Source: an uncultured Pseudomonadota bacterium (GTDB lineage: Bacteria > Pseudomonadota > Gammaproteobacteria > Burkholderiales > Thiobacillaceae). Taken from it: DNA of 64,000 bases. The notes below the pieces were generated by a model. It was not told the origin of the DNA. It ran no database searches and saw only the letters and a list, made by a program, of their open reading frames with translations. Made by a program: the position numbers and the translations under genes. Shown here piece by piece: positions 39,133 to 50,975 of the stretch; the stretch's first letter is position 1, and the number at the start of each line of letters is the position of its first letter. The stretch lies in the NCBI GenBank assembly GCA_903835655.1, contig CAILNT010000037.1:1-64000 (forward strand), given 5' to 3'.

Positions 39133-40689
39133 ATGAGCGACACACCCTTCGCCTACCAGGGCCACGAAACCCTGTTTGGCGCTCTGCTCGCCGCAGCCAG
39201 CCGCTTCGGCCGCCGCACACCGCGCTGGGAGGACATGAAGCCGGGCAGTTATTCCTACGGCGATCTCATCAAGATGGCCCTCGCCCTCGGCCGCCTCGGC
39301 TGCAAGCTTACCTCACCGGGCGAACATGTCGGTGTGCTGATGCCCAATATGGCCGCCTCGGTGGCTCTGCTGATCGGCCTTTCCGCGTTTCGCCGCATTC
39401 CCTGCATGCTCAACTACACCGCAGGCACGGACGGCATGGAGAATGCCTGCCGCGCAGCGGGCGTGCGCACACTCCTCACCTCGCGCCTGTTCCTGGACAA
39501 GGCGGAACTGAAGGAGCAGGTGGCGGCCCTGCGCGGCGTGCGCCTGGTCTACCTGGAAGACCTGCGCCGCAACTTCAGCCTGACTGACAAGCTCTGGCTG
39601 ATCGCCTGGGCCCTGCCCTTCCCGCGCCTGGCGGTCCCCAAAGGCGACCCGGAAGCGCCCGCCGTGGTGATGTTCACCTCCGGCTCGGAGGGCAAGCCCA
39701 AGGGTGTGGTGTTATCGCACCGCGCCCTGCTCGCCAACGTGGCCCAGGTGATGCACATTTTCCCGTTCGGTCCGGGCGACACCGTATTCAACGCCCTCCC
39801 CATCTTCCATTCCTTCGGCCTCACCGCCGGCACCCTGATCCCCCTGGTGAGCGGTGCCCGCCTGGTGATCTACACCAGCCCGCTGCACTTCAAGACCATC
39901 CCGGAACTGGTGCGCAGCAAGGGGTGCAGCATCATGTTCGGCACCAGCACTTTCCTGCATCACTACGCCCGCCATGCCGGGGCGGGCGACTTCAAGACCA
40001 TGAAGATCGTCGTCGCCGGCGCCGAGCGGCTCGCCGACAGCGTGCGCCAGACCTGGCGGGAGCAATACGGTATCGAAATCATGGAAGGCTATGGCGCCAC
40101 GGAAACCGCGCCGGTGCTGGCGGTGAACTATCCCGGCCACCACCGCCCCGGCACGGTGGGACAACTGCTGCCCGGCATCGAAGCCCGGACCATCCCCGTG
40201 CCTGGCATCGACCGGGGAGGCGAGTTGCACGTGCGCGGCCCCAACCTCATGTCCGGCTACTACCGTTTCGACACGCCCGCGCTGCTCGAACCGCCGACTT
40301 CCGAGGCCGGCCCCGGCTGGCACGACACCGGTGATGTAGCCGAATTCGATGAAGAGGGCTATCTGACCATCCTGGGTCGCCTGAAGCGCTTTGCCAAGGT
40401 AGCCGGCGAAATGGTGTCGCTGGAACTCGTGGAAATCATCGCCCGCAGCGCCTCGAGCGCAGCCACCCACGCCGCCACCAGCGTCAGTGACCCCGCGCGG
40501 GGTGAAGCCATCGTCTTGTTCACCACCGACGCCGCGCTCACCCGCGAGCAACTCGCGACCGCCGCGAAAAACTACGGCTATCCAGAGATCGCCGTAGCGC
40601 GCCGCATCCGGGTAGTCGAACAACTTCCCCTGCTGGGCACCGGCAAGGTGGATTACCCGCGCCTCAAAGAGGAAGCACTGGCGGCTTGA
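39133..40689 (+). CDS. AMP-dependent synthetase/ligase (fatty-acyl-ACP/CoA ligase-like)
   Basis: VVMFTSGSEGKPKGVVLSHRAL; MEGYGATETAPVLAVN; WHDTGDVAEFDEEGYLTILGRLKRFAKVAGEMVSLE. ATG at 39133. Confidence 0.92.
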   Translation: MSDTPFAYQGHETLFGALLAAASRFGRRTPRWEDMKPGSYSYGDLIKMALALGRLGCKLTSPGEHVGVLMPNMAASVALLIGLSAFRRIPCMLNYTAGTDGMENACRAAGVRTLLTSRLFLDKAELKEQVAALRGVRLVYLEDLRRNFSLTDKLWLIAWALPFPRLAVPKGDPEAPAVVMFTSGSEGKPKGVVLSHRALLANVAQVMHIFPFGPGDTVFNALPIFHSFGLTAGTLIPLVSGARLVIYTSPLHFKTIPELVRSKGCSIMFGTSTFLHHYARHAGAGDFKTMKIVVAGAERLADSVRQTWREQYGIEIMEGYGATETAPVLAVNYPGHHRPGTVGQLLPGIEARTIPVPGIDRGGELHVRGPNLMSGYYRFDTPALLEPPTSEAGPGWHDTGDVAEFDEEGYLTILGRLKRFAKVAGEMVSLELVEIIARSASSAATHAATSVSDPARGEAIVLFTTDAALTREQLATAAKNYGYPEIAVARRIRVVEQLPLLGTGKVDYPRLKEEALAA

Positions 40690-40759
40690 AAGCCAAGGTG
40701 CCGCCTAAATATAAGACATCATTGATACAATCGACGGGATTCGCGTCCAGGAAACCACT

Positions 40760-41008
40760 ATGCCCATCTATGCTTATAAATGCTCTGCCTGCGGCCAGGA
40801 ACAGGATGTCATGCAGAAAATGAGCGATGCCCCGCTCCACACCTGCCCCGCCTGTGGCCAGGAGACTTTCGCCAAACAACTCACCGCCGCGGGCTTCCAC
40901 CTCAAGGGCAGCGGCTACTACGCCACCGACTTCAAGAACAGCGGCAGCAAGCCGGAAGCGCCTTCCCCCGCCTGCGGCACCGGTGCCTGCCCGGCCTGCG
41001 TCGGCTGA
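40760..41008 (+). CDS. FmdB family zinc ribbon protein
   Basis: MPIYAYKCSACGQEQDVMQKMSDAPLHTCPACGQETFAKQLTAAGFHLKGSGYYATDFK. Confidence 0.95.
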   Translation: MPIYAYKCSACGQEQDVMQKMSDAPLHTCPACGQETFAKQLTAAGFHLKGSGYYATDFKNSGSKPEAPSPACGTGACPACVG

Positions 41009-41056
41009 GCGCGAATGCCGCGCGGCGCAGCCCGCCGCGCGCCAACCAGGAAGGCC

Positions 41057-41662
41057 ATGAAACGCTATTTCATAACCGGTCTGCTAATCTGGGTGCCGTT
41101 GGGCATCACGATCTGGGTCATCTCGTCGCTGATCGGAGCGATGGACCAGACCCTGTTGCTGTTGCCGGAATCGTGGCGCCCATACAACTGGCTGGGCATG
41201 CACATCCCCGGCCTGGGTGTGATCCTCACCGGCGTGGTGATCGTACTCACCGGACTGTTCGCCACCAACCTGATCGGCCTGCGCATGGTGCTGTTCTGGG
41301 AGAGCGTACTGCAGCGCATCCCGGTGGTGAAATCCATCTACGGCAGCGTCAAGCAGGTCTCCGACACCCTGCTCTCCGGCTCCGGCCTGGCCTTCAAGAA
41401 GGTGCTGCTGGTGCGCTACCCTCACCCCCAGGCCTGGTCGCTGGCATTTCAGACCAACATTCCCGACGAAGTCACCGGCCAGCTCGATGCGGAGCATGTG
41501 GCTGTATTCATCCCGACCACGCCCAGCCCGGTCAATGGCTTCTATTTCTACGTGCGCCGTGACGAAACCATCGAGCTCGACATGAATGTCGACGCCGCGC
41601 TCAAGGCCATCATTTCCATGGGCGTCGTCGCCCCCGCCATGAAAGCGGAACTCGCCCTCTAG
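41057..41662 (+). CDS. DUF502 domain-containing membrane protein
   Basis: MKRYFITGLLIWVPLGITIWVI; ERIP-like LQRIPVVKSIYGSVKQVSDTLL; PTTPSPVNGFYFYV. Confidence 0.93.
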   Translation: MKRYFITGLLIWVPLGITIWVISSLIGAMDQTLLLLPESWRPYNWLGMHIPGLGVILTGVVIVLTGLFATNLIGLRMVLFWESVLQRIPVVKSIYGSVKQVSDTLLSGSGLAFKKVLLVRYPHPQAWSLAFQTNIPDEVTGQLDAEHVAVFIPTTPSPVNGFYFYVRRDETIELDMNVDAALKAIISMGVVAPAMKAELAL

Positions 41663-41758
41663 CGTTGGCGGCGCGCGGTTTGCGGGCGGCACAAGCCATC
41701 CCGCCGTGATCCGCGTGCCCCAGCGCAATCCGACTACTGCCAACCAGGAACTCGATCT

Positions 41759-43546
<1,788 letters not shown>

Positions 43547-43587
43547 CGGCCAGGCCCGCCTCGATGGCCGAGGCGGGGGCTTGGTAC

Positions 43588-45960
43588 TTACTTCGCGGTG
43601 ATGCTGACGGGTACGGTCGCTTGCGCGGTCAGTTTGGCCGAGTCGACTACCGAGACCTTGAGACTGTAGCTCCCCAGAACCGGATTGGCCCAGTAGGCGA
43701 TGATGTTCATCCCGCTGACGGAGAACGTCATGCCCAGGGGCGCGCCGGAAATCGTGACGGACAGCGAGCTTGCACTGGCATCCGCCAGTCCGATCGTTCC
43801 ACTGACCGACTTGCCGACCACGCCCGTCATGGCCGAACTCGTGATGACCGGTCCCGCCACGGCAATCTTGAAGGTGTAGATGCCCTGGCTGGAGAGGCCA
43901 GTCTTGGTATCCTTGACGATCACGGTCACGGCATAGCTGCCCAGGACCGGTTTGGGCCAGCTGATCACACCGCTCGTGCCGATGCTCATTCCCGAGGGCG
44001 CGCCGCCCAGGGTGTAGGTGACGGGATTGGCGTTGCTGACCGCGACCGTATAAGTCAGGGCCACGCCGGGTTGACCACTGACGGTCGCGGAGCCAACGAC
44101 TGGCGGCGGCGGCGCGGCGATCGTGACGGTGTAGAGGCCCTGGCCGCTCAACCCGGTCTTGGCGTCGTAGGCGGTCACCTTGACCGAGTAGGTGCCTGCC
44201 ACGGGGGTCGTCCAGTTGACGATGCCGGCACTGCTGATGCTCATGCCGGAAGGCGCGCCAGCCAGGCTGTACGTCACCGGATTGGCATTGGTAACGGAAA
44301 CCGTGAATGACAGCGCCGTGCCGGCCGTACCGCCGATGCTGGCGGAGGTCACCACGGGGGCGGTGGCGGCCACTGCGACACCCGAAAGGGTGCCAAGGAG
44401 GCTGCTGACGTTGGGGGTACCCAGTCCTGTGGGCTGGTCATAGCCCCCCCTGGCGGAACAGGTGGCGCACGTACCGTCCGATCCCTTGGAGATATCGGCA
44501 AACTCGGCGGCGTAGTTGCCGGCCACGCTGGCGATCTGCCCATACAAGGCGGCGTGCACCTCGCCCAGAGCCGCCTTGGCTACGACGGCGCGCTGCGCGT
44601 TGGCCACGGCGATGATGCCGGCCCATTGGGGCGTGGACAGGCTGGTGCCGCCGACGCTATACCAACCCGCCGTGGTGCTTCCCGGCGTGATGACGGCCAG
44701 ATACTGGCCCGTGCTGGGGTCCGCATTGAAAGCCACGTCGGCCACGGAACGGTGTGCGACGCTGCCCATGCCGGGCACTGCGCTGTTCTGGTAGCCGGGT
44801 GTGGCCGTGTACTGGCTGATGCCGCCGCCCGTGCCCGACCAAACCACTTCCGAGCGCGTCGTTCCGGAATACGTGAGGCTGGTGCCGCTCACCGCCACCA
44901 CATTGCTGGAGACTGCCGGCCATTCGACGCCGGCGCCGGCATCGCCGGTCGCCGCCAGGTAGGTCATGTTGGCATGCGTAAAGTACGCATCCACCGAGGC
45001 GGTCCAGTTTCCTTCCGTCGCCCCAAAACTCATCGAGACGACGCCGGCCCCCATGGAATTGGCCAATTGAACTGCGCCGGTGAGGTTGGCGACCGATGCG
45101 CTCGGCGCTTCGATCAGGACGATGCGTGCCAGAGGCGCGGTCGCATGCGCCCACTGGACATCCAGCGCAATCTCCGTCGCCCAGCCCGAGTCGTAGGCCG
45201 GAGCGGTTCCGCTCATCGCTCCACTGGCGGTGCTGTAGACGACGGAAAACTGGCAACTATTGCCTGAGGCCGCCGCCAGGGGCAGGCTGGCATTCGTGGC
45301 GATCGCCGTGGTCGTACAGGCGGGCAACCCGAACTTCGTGTTGAAAGCGGCCAGCTCGGCGGCGATATTCGGGTCATGCAGCGCATCGACGATGTAGATC
45401 GTCTGCCCCGCGCCCAACTGCGCGGCTTGCGCCGCGGTGAGCGTCGTCCCGGTGGAGGGCAGGGCAGGCATGCTGTAGGCCGCGCGGATCTGGGCCGGCG
45501 TGTAGGTCGCGACGATGCCGCTGGAAGCCATCGGCGCCACGGTACCCGAGGCCGACAGGCCCTGATTCAGAAACTGCGTATGCCGTGCATGCAAGGACTG
45601 GGGTGTCAGGCGGCGGGTAGACATGCCGGCGAACTCGGCGGGAATCTGCTGACTGTGGGGATGTTGCCTGGCCGAGGTATCGCTATAGTCGCGATCGCTA
45701 TCGGCGGGCTCGGCCAGCGTCGCCGGAGCCAGGTGAAACGAAGGCTGGGCCACCTGGGCCGCGACGTCATCGGGCACACCGACCGCGTCCAGTTGCAGGG
45801 TGGTCGCACCGGTCGCGAGCGAATTGACGCTGGGCTGGCCACTGTCCGCCACACCCCCCACGCTCCCGCCACCACACCCGCTCAACAAGGTCGCCGCGCA
45901 CAACAGCAAGCCGCCAACGGGGACCGGGGCGAGCCCGGGTGTCTTCACAGAAAATTCCAT
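43588..45960 (-). CDS. S53 (sedolisin/kumamolisin) family peptidase lipoprotein with C-terminal Ig-like repeats
   Basis: Lipobox LLSGC; SGWATEIALDVQWAHA; GGTSLSTPQWAGIIAVANAQ; three about 85-aa C-terminal repeats (NPVTYSLAGAPSGMSISSAGIVNW...). Confidence 0.9.
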   Translation of the reverse strand: MEFSVKTPGLAPVPVGGLLLCAATLLSGCGGGSVGGVADSGQPSVNSLATGATTLQLDAVGVPDDVAAQVAQPSFHLAPATLAEPADSDRDYSDTSARQHPHSQQIPAEFAGMSTRRLTPQSLHARHTQFLNQGLSASGTVAPMASSGIVATYTPAQIRAAYSMPALPSTGTTLTAAQAAQLGAGQTIYIVDALHDPNIAAELAAFNTKFGLPACTTTAIATNASLPLAAASGNSCQFSVVYSTASGAMSGTAPAYDSGWATEIALDVQWAHATAPLARIVLIEAPSASVANLTGAVQLANSMGAGVVSMSFGATEGNWTASVDAYFTHANMTYLAATGDAGAGVEWPAVSSNVVAVSGTSLTYSGTTRSEVVWSGTGGGISQYTATPGYQNSAVPGMGSVAHRSVADVAFNADPSTGQYLAVITPGSTTAGWYSVGGTSLSTPQWAGIIAVANAQRAVVAKAALGEVHAALYGQIASVAGNYAAEFADISKGSDGTCATCSARGGYDQPTGLGTPNVSSLLGTLSGVAVAATAPVVTSASIGGTAGTALSFTVSVTNANPVTYSLAGAPSGMSISSAGIVNWTTPVAGTYSVKVTAYDAKTGLSGQGLYTVTIAAPPPPVVGSATVSGQPGVALTYTVAVSNANPVTYTLGGAPSGMSIGTSGVISWPKPVLGSYAVTVIVKDTKTGLSSQGIYTFKIAVAGPVITSSAMTGVVGKSVSGTIGLADASASSLSVTISGAPLGMTFSVSGMNIIAYWANPVLGSYSLKVSVVDSAKLTAQATVPVSITAK

Positions 45961-46258
45961 GGTTGTCACGCTCCAAAATGGGCGAGAGCCACGCTCAGAC
46001 GACGCTCGCTGTTGCACTACCGCGCGAACCATCGGCAACCCCGCCGCCGTAGCGCTCATGCGCGGTAGGCCGGTGATTTTGCGTCCCCGTCTTTCGACGA
46101 GTTTGCCCTCTGAATCAACTACATATACCCCGCCGCTGGCGGGAACCCTGCCCCATAACATTTCTGGCGGGCAGCTCCACGAACTGGGCGCAAGGCCAGC
46201 ACATTCCTTGTGGCGATTATGTTGATTTTATATGTTTACCTATTTTTACAGCGCAAGT

Positions 46259-48628
46259 TTAGGCCAGCTTCTCCACCTGCACGATCCGCTCCAGCGGCTG
46301 GCCCTTGCGGGCGCGGTGCAGGCGATGCCTCCCCAGGGCTTCGCCGCCGAGTGTCACGCTGGCGGAACGGCCGAGGCGGGTCTTGCCTTCCACGACCAGG
46401 CGCTGGCCATCGAAGGTGGTGAGCGCCACGATGCGGGCTTCACCCTCCAGCTTCATCAACTGCACGCCCTTGCCGGCGGAGAGGGACCTCATCTCCTCCA
46501 AGGGGAAGGCGAGTAGATGTCCGTTGTCCGCGGCCACGGCCACCCAGGCGCCGTTGAGGCGCACCGGGGGCAGAGGCTGCCAGCCGGCTTCCAGGGTGAG
46601 GAAGGCCCGGCCGGTGCGCTGCTTCGAAATCAGATCGGCGAGCTGGCAGAGAAAACCGTAACCGCCGTCACTGGCGATCAGCCAGCGACTGTCCGAGGCG
46701 GCGGAGAGGGCGTAAAGCAGGCGTTCGCCGCGGGGGAGATCGGCCAGGGTGGCCAGCGGCACACCGTCTCCGCGACCGGTGGGCAGATCGGGGATGCGCA
46801 GGGCGTAGCTGCGCCCGCAGGAGTCGAGCAGGAGCAGCGGCCAGGTGCTGCGGGTCTCCAGGACAGCCAGCGGGCCGTCGCCGGCTTTGTACTGGATCGT
46901 CGCCGCATCCAGGCCGTGGCCAACCCGTGCGCGCAGCCAACCGTTCTTCGAGACGATGACAGTCATGGGTTCATCGACGATGGCATCCTCCGTGTTGGCT
47001 GCGGTGACGGCGGCGGCGGCCTCGATCAGGGTACGGCGCGCATCGCCGTATTTCTTCGCATCGGCACGAATCTCGCCGATCACCAGGCGCTTGAGCTCAT
47101 CCGCGTCCCCCAGCAAGCGCAGCAGGCCGTCCCTTTCCTCGCGCAGCTCGGAGAGCTCCTTTTCGATCTTGATGCCTTCCAGGCGGGCCAACTGGCGCAG
47201 GCGGATTTCCAGGATGTCATCGGCCTGGATCTCGGAGAGGCCGAAGGCGGCCATGAGATCGGCTCTGGGGTCGTCCGCCTCGCGAATGACGCGGATGACG
47301 GCGTCGATGTTGAGCAAGACCGCCTGACGGCCTTCCAGGATATGGATGCGGCGATCCACCGCGTCGAGGCGGTGGGCCGTGCGCCGGCGCACGGTGTCGA
47401 CGCGGAAGCTGGCCCACTCCTGGATCAGCGCCACCAGCCCCTTCTGGCCGGGGCGGCCATCCCGCCCGACCACGGTGAGGTTCATCGGCGCGGTGGTTTC
47501 CAGGCTGGTCTGAGCCAGCAACAGGCGCATGAAACTGTCCGGGTCCTGGTTGCGCGATTGCGGCTCCAGGACGATGCGTACAGGCGCTTTTTCGTCGGAT
47601 TCGTCGCGCGCAGCCTCCAGTGCGGCGAGCAAGGCCGCCTTCAGGGTCTTCTGTTCCTGCGTGAGTTCCTTCCTGCCCGTCTTGATCTGCGGGTTGCTGA
47701 GGGCGTCGATCTGGGTCAGCACCTGGGCGGTGGACACCCCCGGCGGCAATTCCGTGACCACGACCCGCCACTGTCCGCGCGCCAGCGGCTCGACCCCCCA
47801 GCGCGCGCGCACGCGCAGGCTGCCGCGCCCGCCCTCGTAGGCGGCCTGGATGTCGGCCGGGCCGGAGATGATCTGACCGCCACCGGGGAAATCCGGGCCG
47901 GGCACGAGCTTGAGCAGGTCGGCGAGCAATTCCGGCGTGGCGGCATCGGGGTGCTGCAACACGTGCACGGCGGCCGCGGCCAGCTCGGTCAGGTTGTGTG
48001 ACGGGATTTCCGTGGCCATGCCCACGGCGATGCCGGAAGCGCCATTGGCCAGCAGCATGGGCAGGCGCGCCGGCAGCAGGACCGGCTCCTTGAAGGCGCC
48101 GTCGTAATTGGGCTTGAAGTCGACGGTGCCGGCGTCGATTTCGGAAAGCAGCAGTTCGGCGTAGGGCGTGAGCCGGCTTTCCGTGTAGCGCATGGCCGCG
48201 GCGCCATCGCCGTCGCGCGAGCCGAAATTGCCCTGGCCGTCGATCAGCGGATAGCGCAAGGTGAAGCCTTGCGCCATGCGCACCATGGCGTCATAGACGG
48301 ATTGATCGCCGTGCGGGTGCAACTTGCCGATGACGTCGCCCACCACGCGCGCCGATTTGACGTGCCGGGTTGCTGCGGTCAGGCCCATCTCGCGCATGGA
48401 ATAGAGGATGCGCCGCTGCACTGGCTTCATGCCGTCTTCCACGGAGGGCAGCGCCCGGCCCAGAACCACGCTCATGGCGTAGGACAGGTAGCAACGCTCG
48501 GCGAAGTCGGAGAGGGGCAGATAGTCTTTTCCCGACACCTCGTCCGAAGCCGGGGGAAGCAGCGGTGGTTCGCCCTTATCGGCTGGCGCGAACAAGTCGA
48601 GCGTGAGGGAATCGTCGTGCTGTGTCAT
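46259..48628 (-). CDS. parC: DNA topoisomerase IV subunit A
   Basis: [86 protein letters not shown]. Confidence 0.97.
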   Translation of the reverse strand: MTQHDDSLTLDLFAPADKGEPPLLPPASDEVSGKDYLPLSDFAERCYLSYAMSVVLGRALPSVEDGMKPVQRRILYSMREMGLTAATRHVKSARVVGDVIGKLHPHGDQSVYDAMVRMAQGFTLRYPLIDGQGNFGSRDGDGAAAMRYTESRLTPYAELLLSEIDAGTVDFKPNYDGAFKEPVLLPARLPMLLANGASGIAVGMATEIPSHNLTELAAAAVHVLQHPDAATPELLADLLKLVPGPDFPGGGQIISGPADIQAAYEGGRGSLRVRARWGVEPLARGQWRVVVTELPPGVSTAQVLTQIDALSNPQIKTGRKELTQEQKTLKAALLAALEAARDESDEKAPVRIVLEPQSRNQDPDSFMRLLLAQTSLETTAPMNLTVVGRDGRPGQKGLVALIQEWASFRVDTVRRRTAHRLDAVDRRIHILEGRQAVLLNIDAVIRVIREADDPRADLMAAFGLSEIQADDILEIRLRQLARLEGIKIEKELSELREERDGLLRLLGDADELKRLVIGEIRADAKKYGDARRTLIEAAAAVTAANTEDAIVDEPMTVIVSKNGWLRARVGHGLDAATIQYKAGDGPLAVLETRSTWPLLLLDSCGRSYALRIPDLPTGRGDGVPLATLADLPRGERLLYALSAASDSRWLIASDGGYGFLCQLADLISKQRTGRAFLTLEAGWQPLPPVRLNGAWVAVAADNGHLLAFPLEEMRSLSAGKGVQLMKLEGEARIVALTTFDGQRLVVEGKTRLGRSASVTLGGEALGRHRLHRARKGQPLERIVQVEKLA

Positions 48629-48646
48629 GGCTTACCCACGAGGAGG

Positions 48647-48856
48647 CTACGCCCCACCGATCTTGGTTGCCTGGTGCGCCTTCGATTTTGCGCGGCAATC
48701 CGCGCATTTCCAGCGTTTCGCGCCGTTGGCGCAGCGCACCAGAGCGCCGCCCAGGAGCGGTTTTGTACGCCCGCAACTGGAGCAAAAACGCCGTTCCTCC
48801 AGGTCGATCGCCGTTGTTTCCGCCGTTGTTTCCGCCGTTGTTTCTTCCGATTTCAT
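48647..48856 (-). CDS. Small zinc-ribbon-like protein between parE and parC
   Basis: MKSEETTAETTAETTAIDLEERRFCSSCGRTKPLLGGALVRCANGAKRWKCADCRAKSKAHQATKIGGA; ATGA overlap with the parE stop. Confidence 0.7.
   Translation of the reverse strand: MKSEETTAETTAETTAIDLEERRFCSSCGRTKPLLGGALVRCANGAKRWKCADCRAKSKAHQATKIGGA
48810..48845. repeat. 12-bp tandem repeat x3 (gccgttgtttcc)
   Basis: Read directly; encodes (A)ETT repeats in the small zinc-ribbon ORF. Confidence 0.9.
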
Positions 48857-50820
48857 ATGTCCGCCTCTACCGTGTTGCCCTTTGCTTCCATCCATTCACG
48901 CCGCGCGCCGGCACAGCCTTTGCCCATAAGCATATCGAACATGGCGATCGCCGACGCCATTTCCTCACGCGACACCCGCACCGGCAGAACCCGGCGCGTC
49001 GCCGGGCTCATCGCCGTTTCCCGCAATTGTTCCGGATTCATCTCTCCCAGGCCCTTGAAGCGGCCTACTTCGATGGTGTCTCCCTTCACCCCTTCGCGTA
49101 CCAGGCGCTCGCGTATCGAGCCGAGTTCATCCTCGTCCAGGGCATAGAAGCGGCGCATCGGCTTCTTTCCCCGCGCCGGCACGTCCACCCGGTACAGCGG
49201 CGGCTGTGCGACACAAATCCGGCCCTGCTCCACCAGGCGCGGGAAGTGGCGGAAGAACAGGGTCAGCAGCAGGGTGTTGATGTGGGAGCCATCGACGTCC
49301 GCGTCCGCCATCAGGATCACTTTGCCATAGCGCAGGCCGGAGAGATCGGGATGATCGTCGATGGCGTGCCGCTCCACGCCCAGGGCAACGGCAATGTCAT
49401 GCACCTCGTTGTTGGCGTAGAGGCGTTCCGGCTCCACTTCCCAGGTATTCAGCACTTTGCCGCGCAGAGGCAGGATGGCCTGGGTCTCGCGATCGCGCGC
49501 CTGTTTCGCGGAGCCCCCGGCGGAGTCGCCCTCGACCAGGAACAGTTCGTTGCTCTGTGGGTCGCTGCCGCTGGCGTCGGACAACTTGCCCGGCAAGACC
49601 ACCACCGAGGATTGCTTGCGCTTCTCCACCTTCTGCGCCGATTTCAGCCGGGAAGCCGCCGCTTTCGCCGCGAGATCAGCCAAAGCGCGGCCAGCTTCAA
49701 CGTTGCCGTTGAGCCAGACCTCGAAGGGGTCGCGCACCATGGCGCCGACCAGTTTCACCGCCTCGCGCGAGTTCAGCTTTTCCTTCACCTGGCCCTGGAA
49801 CTGCGGATCGAGGATGCGCGCCGAGAGCACGAAACTCATGCGCCCGCAGACGTCCTCCTGGCGCAACTGCACGCCGCGCGGCAGCAAGCCATGGTGCTCG
49901 GCAAAGGCTTTCACGGCATCGAACACGCCGGCCTTGAGGCCAGCCTCATGGGTGCCGCCCTGGGAGGTGTGGATCAGGTTGACGAAGCTCTCCGCGGCCC
50001 CCGAGCCTTCCGTCCAGGTGAACACCCAGGCGGCCCCCTCGCCCCTGGCATAGCCGCTGCCACCCTCGCCGTCCGCATAACGCTCGCCGGAAAAGGCGGG
50101 CACCAGGGGCTCGGCATCGTTCAGCAATTCCGCCAGGTATTGCGGCAGGCCACCTGGATAGGACCAACTCTTTTCCTGGTCGCCCTCCTCGCGTTCGATG
50201 CCGAGTTTCACGGTGACGCCTGGCAGCAGCACCGCCTTGGCGCGCAGCAAGCGCTCCAGTTCGGCCAGCGAAATCCTGGGGCTGTCGAAGAAGGCCGGAT
50301 CGGGCCAGGCGCGCACCAGGGTACCGGTATCTTTTTTCGCGCACTTCCCGCTGATTTCCAGCGGCCGTACCAGCTTGCCGCCGTCGGAAAATTCGACCTG
50401 GTGGATCTCGCCGTCCCGCTTCACCGTGACGCTCAAGCGCGTCGACAGGGCATTGGTCACCGAAACCCCGACGCCATGCAAGCCGCCGGAAAAGGCATAA
50501 GCGCCGTCGCCGCTGGTCTTGTCGAACTTGCCGCCCGCGTGCAAGCGGGTGAACACCACGACGACGGTCGGCTCCTTCTCGGTGGGATGCGGCCCCACGG
50601 GGATGCCGCGGCCGTCGTCGGCCACCGACACCGAGCCGTCCAGATGCACCCACACGCTGAGGTTGCGGGCATAACCGGCCAGCGCCTCATCCGCGGCGTT
50701 ATCGATGATTTCCTGGATGATGTGGGTGGGCGTGTCGGTGCGCGTGTACATGCCCGGGCGGGCGCGCACGGGCTCCAGTCCCTTGAGTACCTTGATCGAA
50801 GATTCGTCGTAGAGCGTCAT
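48853..50820 (-). CDS. parE: DNA topoisomerase IV subunit B
   Basis: IKVLKGLEPVRARPGMYTRTDTPTHIIQEIIDNAADEALAGYA; LFLVEGDSAGGSAKQARDRETQAILPLRGKVLN. ATG at 50820. Confidence 0.97.
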   Translation of the reverse strand: MTLYDESSIKVLKGLEPVRARPGMYTRTDTPTHIIQEIIDNAADEALAGYARNLSVWVHLDGSVSVADDGRGIPVGPHPTEKEPTVVVVFTRLHAGGKFDKTSGDGAYAFSGGLHGVGVSVTNALSTRLSVTVKRDGEIHQVEFSDGGKLVRPLEISGKCAKKDTGTLVRAWPDPAFFDSPRISLAELERLLRAKAVLLPGVTVKLGIEREEGDQEKSWSYPGGLPQYLAELLNDAEPLVPAFSGERYADGEGGSGYARGEGAAWVFTWTEGSGAAESFVNLIHTSQGGTHEAGLKAGVFDAVKAFAEHHGLLPRGVQLRQEDVCGRMSFVLSARILDPQFQGQVKEKLNSREAVKLVGAMVRDPFEVWLNGNVEAGRALADLAAKAAASRLKSAQKVEKRKQSSVVVLPGKLSDASGSDPQSNELFLVEGDSAGGSAKQARDRETQAILPLRGKVLNTWEVEPERLYANNEVHDIAVALGVERHAIDDHPDLSGLRYGKVILMADADVDGSHINTLLLTLFFRHFPRLVEQGRICVAQPPLYRVDVPARGKKPMRRFYALDEDELGSIRERLVREGVKGDTIEVGRFKGLGEMNPEQLRETAMSPATRRVLPVRVSREEMASAIAMFDMLMGKGCAGARREWMEAKGNTVEADI

Positions 50821-50975
50821 GCGGAGGCGTAGGTGGGCGGGTAGCGGTACGGCAAAGGTGCAAGTAAACGGGCAAGTCGCGGCAGAAGCAAGCTTTCGCA
50901 TCACGCAGAGCCATCAATTGCGGCTTATTATCCCGCGCCGCCCCAAGGAAACCGCTTTTTGAGGAGCCCAGTCTC

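Noticed and set aside
46517-48001. 494-aa plus-strand ORF antisense to parC
   Set aside because: Shadow ORF; parC is unambiguous.
48622-50832. 736-aa plus-strand ORF antisense to parE
   Set aside because: Shadow ORF; parE is unambiguous.
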